A stretch of 64,000 bases of DNA from Lysobacter sp. Root916 (GTDB lineage: Bacteria; Pseudomonadota; Gammaproteobacteria; Xanthomonadales; Xanthomonadaceae), in assembly GCF_001429785.1 (NCBI RefSeq), contig NZ_LMJF01000013.1:252327-316326 (forward strand), given 5' to 3'. The notes below the pieces were generated by a model. The model saw nothing but the letters and a program-made list of their open reading frames with translations, was not told the origin of the DNA and did no database searches. This document shows, in pieces, positions 57,928-64,000 of this stretch. Position numbers and translations under genes: made by a program. Position 1 is the first letter of the stretch. Each line of letters opens with the position of its first letter.

Positions 57928-58311
57928 GGGCGCAACGCCTTAGGCCAAAGTGCGGCCGATACTAGTGGAGCGCGGATCGGCCGGTCCAGCGGCGGAAGTC
58001 AGGGGCGGAGGCGCGGAGTTTGCGGAATCTGCTCTTTCGGCACATTGGGGCTGGAACTGTGCGTTGCCCTGACGGGCCTGCCGCGCATTCATCTTGTGCG
58101 GCACACTGTCGCCTCCGGCGATGCGGTCGCCACCGCGACGCCGCACTGACCTTCCCCCACCCGACGCGCCCGCCGACCGCCACGCGAGCCACCACGCTCG
58201 CTGCAGCCCGTGGCAGCCACCGCTGCCGGCCCGCGCATCCCCCCATGGCAGCACCGCAATGAGTTCCGCTTTCCGTAGCAGTTTTCCCTCCCCCGCGACC
58301 CGGTGCGCGCG
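57928..58311. other. 384-bp divergent intergenic region, no gene seen
   Basis: It separates the divergent M28 peptidase and MFS genes and should hold both promoters. Open frames are short or GC-driven. No clear operator or terminator was identified. Confidence 0.4.
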
Positions 58312-59582
58312 ATGAGCGCGTCCGCCGCGCCGACGCTGCGCCCGCGTTCGCTGTGGCAGGGCCGCGCCCTGGTCCTGGCCGGTATCGTGCTGTCGGCGTT
58401 CACCCTGCGCACCGCGGTGACCTCGCTGACGCCGCTGCTCGACAGCCTGGGCAGCGAATTCGGTTTCGGCCCCACCATGACCGGCGTGTTCGGCATGGTG
58501 CCGACCGCGGCGTTCGCGGCGTTCGGCGTGCTCACGCCGGCGATCGCGCACCGCCTCGGTCTGGAACGCGCGGCGCTGACGGCGATGGTGCTGGCCGCGC
58601 TGGGCCTGCTCGCGCGCTCCTTCGCCGGCGACACCTGGCAGTTGCTGGTGGCCTCGGTGGTGGCCTTGTCGGGCATGGGTATCGGCAACGTGGTGCTGCC
58701 GCCGCTGGTGAAGCGCTACTTCGCCGATCGCGTCGGTGCGGTGAGTTCGCTCTACATCACCGTGCTGCAGTTGGGCACGATCCTGCCGGCCCTGGCCGCG
58801 GTGCCGCTGGCCCAAGCCGCGGGCTGGCGCGTGTCGCTGGGCTCGTGGTCGCTGGTGGCGGTGGCCGCAGCGCTGCCGTGGATCGCGGCGCTGTGGATGG
58901 AGCGCTACGGCCGTTCCGCGCAGGCGCGCGCGCTGGCCGCCGCGCACGATCGCGCGGTCACGCCGCGGACGAGGCGCCCGAACTGGTCGCGCCCGCGCCG
59001 CGCGGCAAAGTCTGGCGTTCGTCGGTGGCCTGGGGCATGGCGCTGATGTTCGGCATGACCTCGCTGATCACCTATTCCATGTTCACCTGGCTGCCCAAAC
59101 TGCTCGTCGAAGCCGGCGGCAGTGCGGCCTTGGGCGGCAGCATGGTCGCGCTGTTCTCGACCCTGGGCCTGGTCGCGGCGCTGGCCCTGCCCGCGCTCGC
59201 GGTGCGTATCGCCAACCCGTTTCCGGTGGTGCTGGCCTGCGTGGTGATGTACCTGTGCGGTTTCGCCGGGCTGCTGTGGGCGCCGATGTCGGCGACCCTG
59301 CTGTGGGTGGCGCTGCTGGGCCTGGGCCCGAGCACCTTCCCGCTGTCGCTGACCCTGATCAATCTGCGCACGCGCACGCAAGCCGGCTCGGCCTCGCTGT
59401 CGGGCTTCATGCAGGGCGTGGGCTACACCATCAGCTGCGTCGGTCCGCTGCTGTTCGGCTGGCTGCACGAAACCACCCACGGCTGGGTGCTGCCGTTCGG
59501 CTTTCTCAGCCTGTGCCTGGTGGTGCTGACGATAAGCGGCTATCTGGCCTGCCGGCCGCGCATGCTGGAAGACACCTGGTAA
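58312..59582 (+). pseudogene. MFS transporter (CynX/NimT-like), interrupted by a one-base frameshift
   Basis: Frame 1 gives the first six membrane spans from MSASAAPTLRPRSLWQG to AALWMERYG, then the frame breaks. From about 58965 a second frame continues with ADEAPELVAPAPRGKVWRSSVAWGMALMFG through six more spans to MLEDTW at 59582. Adding one base near 58963-58965 (acgccgcggac) restores one 12-span protein of about 423 residues. This is either a real inactivating deletion or a base-call error in a GC run. The CynX/NimT branch exports or imports small anions or drugs. Confidence 0.75.
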
Positions 59583-59635
59583 GACCCGCGCGGATCGCGC
59601 CGCGTGAGCGACGCGATCCGCGACGAGGCGATCGC

Positions 59636-60067
59636 TCAGTCCTTGTCGGCGCCGATCACGCGCCCGTTCCTGGGATCGATCTTGAGTTCGACATCGCGGC
59701 CGGCCGGATCGTCGGCCTCGGCGTTCCAGATGCCGTCCTCGTAATCGACGTCGTGCACGTTGGTGTATCCGGCCACCGCCAGGCGCGCGCGCACGTCGGC
59801 TTCGCTGAGGTTGGCCACTTGTTCGTCCGGATAGACGCGGCCGGTCTTGGGATCCAGGCGCACGTCGACGCGATTGCCTTCGGCGCTGCGCGCGTCGGCT
59901 TTCCAGACGCCATCGCGGAACTTGATGTCGTTGATGTGGGTATAGCCCTGCTCAGTAAGCTGGGCGCGGACCTTGGCCTCGGTCAAGGCCTGCTCGGCCA
60001 GCGCGGTGCCCGATACGGCCAGCGCGATCGCGAGCACGGTATTGCGGAGTACGACGGTGCGGCTCAT
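59636..60067 (-). CDS. periplasmic PepSY-domain protein
   Basis: This 143-residue protein has a signal peptide (LRNTVLAIALAVSGTALA) and two PepSY-like repeats (VRAQLTEQGYTHINDIKFRDGVWKADAR ... DVRLDPKTGRVYP; VRARLAVAGYTNVHDVDYEDGIWNAEAD ... ELKIDPRNGRVIG). PepSY proteins often inhibit proteases or act near sensor kinases. ATG 60067 gives the clean signal peptide. Confidence 0.88.
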   Translation of the reverse strand: MSRTVVLRNTVLAIALAVSGTALAEQALTEAKVRAQLTEQGYTHINDIKFRDGVWKADARSAEGNRVDVRLDPKTGRVYPDEQVANLSEADVRARLAVAGYTNVHDVDYEDGIWNAEADDPAGRDVELKIDPRNGRVIGADKD

Positions 60068-60206
60068 GGCAGCCTCCTTGGGGGAAGGTGCTTCGAGTCT
60101 CGCCACGCATGCGGCAACCTTCGGTGAACATCGCGCATTCATCCGCGCGCGTTCATGCGCCTTGCACGCGACGCTAACGAATGCGTTGCGCGCGTGGCGT
60201 CAGTGC

Positions 60207-60959
60207 TTACTTGTCGATCGGATACACGGTCGCGATGGGACACTGGATCCGCGACAGCGCGCCGCCGCTGCGCGCGATGCCCTCGCCCGCGCGCATCTCC
60301 GGCACCGCCACCACCACGTCGCCGGGATTGCCGCAGACCGCGCTGATGCCCAGGCCCGAACGCAGCTCGATGGTGGTGGCGTCGAACAGCTCCGGACAGC
60401 TGTGCGCGAGTTCGACGCGGTAGTAGCGATTGCCGCCGGAGCGTTGCGGCGACACTTCCACCACCAGGCCCTTGCCGTCTTCGTTCCAGCCGCGCATGTA
60501 GCGCGGGTTGAGGCAGTACTGCACCGAGCCGCCGAAGCCGCGGCGCTTCTCGGCGCGCACCTCGACCGCGTCCAGGGTGGCGACCTCGCCGTGGCGGCGA
60601 TGGCTGGCCAGCGCGAGTTCGGCATAGGCCTTGGCGTCGATCTCGGTCACCGCCGACACCGCGCACAGACGCTGCCCGCTGCGCAGGTATTCGTTGCCCG
60701 TGCCGCAGACCCAGCCCTCGCGCGCGAGCACGCTGGCCTGCTCGTCGGCGACGGCGGCCGGACAATCCTCGCCCAGCTCGAGACGGAAGCGGCGGCCGTC
60801 GGCCTGCATCACCGCCAGGCTGCGATCCGACGCCTGACGCGCCTCGCTCATGCTGCGCGCGTCCAGGCAGTTCGGCTTGGGCGCGGGACCGCGCGCGGGC
60901 TCGGCGGCCGAGGCCATGGCGCAGACAGCGGTGAGGACTACAGCGGCGTACAGGCGCAT
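60207..60959 (-). CDS. secreted hypothetical protein
   Basis: The 250-residue protein has a signal peptide (MRLYAAVVLTAVCAMASAAEP) and six Cys residues in the mature part (for example NCLDAR, GEDCPAA, GWVCGTG, QYCLNP, AHSCPEL, SAVCGNPG), suggesting disulfides. No domain is recognised. It is a single gene with its own promoter region shared with the divergent TetR gene. Confidence 0.75.
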   Translation of the reverse strand: MRLYAAVVLTAVCAMASAAEPARGPAPKPNCLDARSMSEARQASDRSLAVMQADGRRFRLELGEDCPAAVADEQASVLAREGWVCGTGNEYLRSGQRLCAVSAVTEIDAKAYAELALASHRRHGEVATLDAVEVRAEKRRGFGGSVQYCLNPRYMRGWNEDGKGLVVEVSPQRSGGNRYYRVELAHSCPELFDATTIELRSGLGISAVCGNPGDVVVAVPEMRAGEGIARSGGALSRIQCPIATVYPIDK

Positions 60960-61117
60960 CGCGATTCCGTGCGGGACGCCGGCGCGCTTCGCCGGCCCTC
61001 GGATTAGACGCGAAGTCCGGCGACCGGCGCCAGCGCGCCTGACCGCGCGTTGCCCGGCTTTCAGGCGGCCGCGCCGGGCTAGCGCGACCGCCGGTCGGAT
61101 CGACGTCCGCGTATAAA

Positions 61118-61132
61118 TGATGATCGTCATCA
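61118..61132. promoter_or_regulatory. palindrome TGATGA-TCG-TCATCA, likely TetR operator
   Basis: A perfect 6-bp inverted repeat with 3-bp spacer overlaps a TATAAATG-like -10 element, 54 bp before the TetR gene. This is the typical place for TetR autorepression. Confidence 0.6.
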
Positions 61133-61185
61133 ATACTGCTAGGATCGCCGGACCGGGCCGAACCGGGGTCCCGGGGAGCGCATGC

Positions 61186-61755
61186 ATGAAAGTCAGCCGC
61201 GAACAGACCGCCGAGAACCGCGAACGCATCGTCGGCGCGGCCGCGCGCCTGTTCCGCGAACGCGGCTACGACGGCGTCGGCATCGCCGACCTGATGCGCG
61301 ACGCCGGCCTCACCCACGGCGGCTTCTACGGCCACTTCGCATCCAAGCAGGACCTGATGGCGGAGGCCTGCGAACACGCGGTCGCCGGCTCGCTGGCCTA
61401 TTGGTCGCGGCTGATCGAACGCGATCCCGAACAGGGGCTGCAGCACATCGCCGCGGCCTATCTGTCGAGCGCGCACCGCGACCAGCCCGGCCGCGGCTGC
61501 ACCTTCGCAGCGCTCGGCGCCGACGCCGCGCGCCTGGATCCGCCGGTGCGGCGCAGCCTCGGCCAGGCGCTGCGTTCCTATATCGAACTGCTGACCCCGC
61601 TGCTGCCCGGCCGCAGCCGCGCCGCGCGTCGCGCGCGTGCGCTGGCGACGCTGTCCAGCATGGTCGGCGCGCTGGTGCTGGCGCGCGCCGTCGACGATCC
61701 GGCCTTGTCGGACGAAGTGCTGCACGCGGTCGCCGCCGCCGTTTTATCTCGCTGA
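61186..61755 (+). CDS. TetR/AcrR-family regulator
   Basis: The 189-residue protein has the TetR HTH (RIVGAAARLFRERGYDGVGIADLMRDAGLTHGGFYGHFASKQDLMAEACEHAV) and an all-helical ligand domain. The THGGFYGHF form is typical of NemR-like or related TetR proteins that guard detoxification genes. It is followed after 34 bp by a thioesterase and a MaoC gene in the same direction, its likely operon. Confidence 0.92.
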   Translation: MKVSREQTAENRERIVGAAARLFRERGYDGVGIADLMRDAGLTHGGFYGHFASKQDLMAEACEHAVAGSLAYWSRLIERDPEQGLQHIAAAYLSSAHRDQPGRGCTFAALGADAARLDPPVRRSLGQALRSYIELLTPLLPGRSRAARRARALATLSSMVGALVLARAVDDPALSDEVLHAVAAAVLSR

Positions 61756-61789
61756 CCCCTCTCGCCGACCTGCCCTCGGAGCCCCCGCG

Positions 61790-62254
61790 ATGACCGTGAA
61801 TGTGTTCGAGCTCGAATCCCTGCGCGGCCTCAACGGCCTGGAAACCCTGCGCGCCCTGCTCGCCGCGGGCCGCCCGCCGCCGATCGGCGAGACCCTGGGC
61901 TTCATCCTGACCGAGGTCGACGAAGGCCGCGCTGTGTTCGCCGGCACGCCCGGCCCGCACGCCTACAACCCCTTGGGCGTGATCCACGGCGGCTATGCCG
62001 CGACCCTGCTGGACTCGGCCTGCGGCTGCGCCGCGCATAGCGCGCTCAGCGCCGAGCAGGCCTACACCACGCTGGAGCTCAAGGTCGCCTATCACCGCGC
62101 GATGAGCTCCGACACCGGGCCGGTGCGCGCCGAGGCCAAGCTGCTGTCGATCGGCAAGCGCGTAGCCTTCGCCGAGGGTCGCCTCACCGACGCCCAGGGC
62201 CGTTTGTACGCCTCGGCCACCTCGACCCTGCTGGTGTTCGAACGCAAGCAGTGA
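61790..62254 (+). CDS. PaaI-family thioesterase (hotdog fold)
   Basis: The 154-residue protein has hotdog-fold motifs: GETLGFILTEVDEGRAVFAG, NPLGVIHGGYAATLLDSACGCAAHS (HGG active loop with the conserved helix), YTTLELKVAYHRAM and GRLTDAQGRLYASATSTLLVF. These hydrolyse acyl- or phenylacetyl-CoA thioesters. It overlaps functionally with the next gene and is 13 bp from it. Confidence 0.92.
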   Translation: MTVNVFELESLRGLNGLETLRALLAAGRPPPIGETLGFILTEVDEGRAVFAGTPGPHAYNPLGVIHGGYAATLLDSACGCAAHSALSAEQAYTTLELKVAYHRAMSSDTGPVRAEAKLLSIGKRVAFAEGRLTDAQGRLYASATSTLLVFERKQ

Positions 62255-62267
62255 AGGAGAAGCGCAG

Positions 62268-62738
62268 ATGCACGCCGAACATTCCGAAGATGGCCTCTAC
62301 CTCGACGATCTGGCGGTCGGCCAGCGCTTCGAGACCGCGACCTACACCGTCAGCGCCGAGCAGATCAAAGCCTACGCGCGCGAGTTCGATCCGCAGCCCT
62401 TCCATCTGGACGAGGAGGCCGCGCGCGCCAGCCTGTTCGAGGGCCTGGCCGCGAGCGGCTGGCATACCGCGGCGATCACCATGCGCCTGCTGGTCGAACG
62501 CGGCATTCCCGCTGGCGGCCTGATCGGCGCCGGCGCCGAGATCGCCTGGCCGCGCCCGACCCGGCCGGGCGACACCCTGCAGGTGCACGGCGAGATCGTC
62601 GAGATTTCGCCCTCGCGCTCGCGTCCGGACCGCGGCCTGGTGGTGGTCCGCAACGAAACGCGCAACCAGCGCGGCGAGGTGGTGCAGGCCTTCACCGGCA
62701 AGCTGATCGTGTTCCGACGCCCGGGCAGCGCCGCCTAG
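62268..62738 (+). CDS. MaoC-family (R)-hydratase
   Basis: The 156-residue hotdog-fold protein has the MaoC hydratase motif AREFDPQPFHLDEEAARASLFEGLAASGWHTAA, with catalytic Asp and His positions, and AEIAWPRPTRPGDTLQVHGEIVEI. It likely hydrates trans-2-enoyl-CoA. A gaaggagaagcg box precedes the ATG. With the thioesterase and TetR it forms a short fatty-acyl-CoA unit. Confidence 0.9.
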   Translation: MHAEHSEDGLYLDDLAVGQRFETATYTVSAEQIKAYAREFDPQPFHLDEEAARASLFEGLAASGWHTAAITMRLLVERGIPAGGLIGAGAEIAWPRPTRPGDTLQVHGEIVEISPSRSRPDRGLVVVRNETRNQRGEVVQAFTGKLIVFRRPGSAA

Positions 62739-62827
62739 GAGCCGCCTGCGCCGAACCGTGGCTTACGGCCATGGCGCGCGCGCCAAACGCGCGCTAACGT
62801 CCGCGCATCGCAGACGTCGGCACCGCC

Positions 62828-64000
62828 ATGCAGGACCTGACCCAGGGCTCGATTCCCAAACACGTGCTGCGGATGGCCGCGCCGATCATGATCGGCATGC
62901 TGTTCCAGACCCTGTACTTCCTGATCGATCTGTACTTCGTCGCGCGTCTGGGCGATGCGGCGATCGCCGGCGTCGGCGCGGCCGGCAACGTGCAGTTCAT
63001 CGTGATGGCCCTGACCCAGATCCTCGGCGTGGGCACGATGGCGCTGATCTCGCACGCGGTCGGACGCAAGGACCGCGACGATGCCAACCTGGTGTTCAAC
63101 CAGAGCCTGCTGCTGGCCCTGACCTGCGCGGCGATCACCCTGGTGCTCGGCTACGCCCTGGGCGGCGCCTACATGCGCACGCTGGGCGCCGACGCCGCCA
63201 CCACCCAGCACGGCATCGACTATCTGTATTGGTTCCTGCCCGGGCTGGCGCTGCAGTTCGCCCAGATCGCGATGGGCTCGGCCCTGCGCGGCACCGGCAT
63301 CGCCAAGCCGACCATGGTGGTGCAGATGCTGACGGTGATCCTCAACGCGATCCTGGCGCCGGTGCTGATCGCCGGCTGGCTGACCGGCAAACCGATGGGC
63401 GTGGCCGGCGCCGGCCTGGCCACCTCGATCTCGGTGGCCGCGGGCGTGGTGATGATGGCGCTGTACTTCGCGCGCCTGGAAAAGTACGTGGGTTTCGATC
63501 CCAGCCAGTTCCACGCCCGGCTTGCGGTGTGGAAGCGGATCCTGCGCATCGGCCTGCCGCCGGGCGGCGAGTTCGCGCTGATGTTCGTCTACATGGCGGT
63601 GATCTACTGGGTGATCCGCGGCTTCGGCGCCGAGGCCCAGGCCGGTTTCGGCATCGGCCAGCGGGTGATGCAGGCGATCTTCCTGCCGGCGATGGCGGTG
63701 GCCTTCGCGACCGCGCCGGTGGCCGGGCAGAACGTCGGCGCGGGCCGGCCGGAGCGGGTGCGCGCGACCTTCCATGCCGCGGTCGCGATCGGCGTGGTGC
63801 TGATGCTGGCGCTGACCGCGCTATGCCAATGGCGGCCGGACTGGCTGGTCGGCGTGTTCACCCAGGAGACCGCGGTGATCGCGGTGGCGGCGCAGTTCCT
63901 GAGCATCATCTCGCTGAACTTCGTCGCCTCGGGGCTGATCTTCACCTGTTCCGGCATGTTCCAGGCCCTGGGCAACACCCTACCCGCGTTCGCCAGCAGC
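62828..64000 (+). CDS. MATE-family efflux transporter (3' end outside window)
   Basis: The visible 391 residues have about eleven membrane spans and MATE features: GSIPKHVLRMAAPIMIGMLFQTLYFLIDLYFVARLGDAAIAGVG, GVGTMALISHAVGRKDRDDA, GSALRGTGIAKPTMVVQM, then the second half-repeat with RIGLPPGGEFALMF and AGQNVGAGRPERVRATF. It would export cationic drugs in exchange for Na+ or H+. The frame is open to the end of the window, roughly 60 residues short of a full protein. Confidence 0.92.
   Translation, partial: MQDLTQGSIPKHVLRMAAPIMIGMLFQTLYFLIDLYFVARLGDAAIAGVGAAGNVQFIVMALTQILGVGTMALISHAVGRKDRDDANLVFNQSLLLALTCAAITLVLGYALGGAYMRTLGADAATTQHGIDYLYWFLPGLALQFAQIAMGSALRGTGIAKPTMVVQMLTVILNAILAPVLIAGWLTGKPMGVAGAGLATSISVAAGVVMMALYFARLEKYVGFDPSQFHARLAVWKRILRIGLPPGGEFALMFVYMAVIYWVIRGFGAEAQAGFGIGQRVMQAIFLPAMAVAFATAPVAGQNVGAGRPERVRATFHAAVAIGVVLMLALTALCQWRPDWLVGVFTQETAVIAVAAQFLSIISLNFVASGLIFTCSGMFQALGNTLPAFASS

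Overview
The window is about 70% GC with long GC-rich codons, and its gene set fits a Lysobacter-like member of the Xanthomonadaceae (Gammaproteobacteria). The clues are the RsmC, TesA/YbbA/YbbP and M28 peptidase proteins, many secreted or lytic enzymes, R-body genes, and GGAGCGGCGTAAGCCGC-type REP elements. This assignment is inferred from sequence character, not from a database search.

Layout. 1-7.5 kb: housekeeping and small regulators (RsmC-like methyltransferase, TspO-like protein, YbbP/YbbA ABC exporter divergent from a TesA-like esterase, WYL regulator, Crp/Fnr regulator). 7.9-14.2 kb: an R-body (reb) locus on the minus strand with four RebB-domain proteins, a 749-aa adenosine-deaminase-like protein, two small proteins and an ECF-type sigma factor; the Crp/Fnr gene lies at its downstream end. 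14.3-18.1 kb: a glutathione transferase, an ECF sigma/putative anti-sigma pair with two matching divergent promoters, an Lrp regulator, a monooxygenase-fold protein and an isochorismatase-family hydrolase. 18.1-22.6 kb: an RNA-repair operon consisting of a structured non-coding region with two abutting tRNA-like RNAs and several stable hairpins, then slipin, an uncharacterised basic protein and the RtcB RNA ligase. A sigma-54-like promoter candidate sits just upstream of the RNAs. 22.9-35 kb: mixed accessory genes, including a 33-aa membrane peptide, a MocR/DMT-transporter pair with a direct-repeat operator, an SGNH hydrolase, a secreted deoxyribosyltransferase-fold protein, a Tle1-like DUF2235 lipase, a glutathione transferase beside a haloalkane-dehalogenase remnant, a multidomain secreted phosphoesterase, a DUF3224 protein, a DUF1275 membrane protein and an epimerase.

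35.3-54.2 kb is the most unusual part: a SARP-type activator followed by a tightly packed minus-strand operon of thirteen genes. It encodes four paralogous proteins of unknown function, two larger proteins that share a C-terminal domain, a subtilase, two small strand-rich proteins, and a 1697-aa protein that carries three V8-like serine proteases, a PGRP/amidase domain and a papain-like protease. None of these proteins has an obvious signal peptide. Between the activator and the operon is an array of five-base repeats at exact 11-bp spacing, the spacing expected for SARP binding. I do not recognise this assembly as a described system.

54.5-64 kb returns to ordinary genes: XRE regulator, FrnE-like DsbA, GNAT, M28 aminopeptidase, a frameshifted MFS gene, a PepSY protein, a secreted hypothetical protein, TetR regulator, thioesterase, MaoC dehydratase and a MATE transporter that runs off the end.
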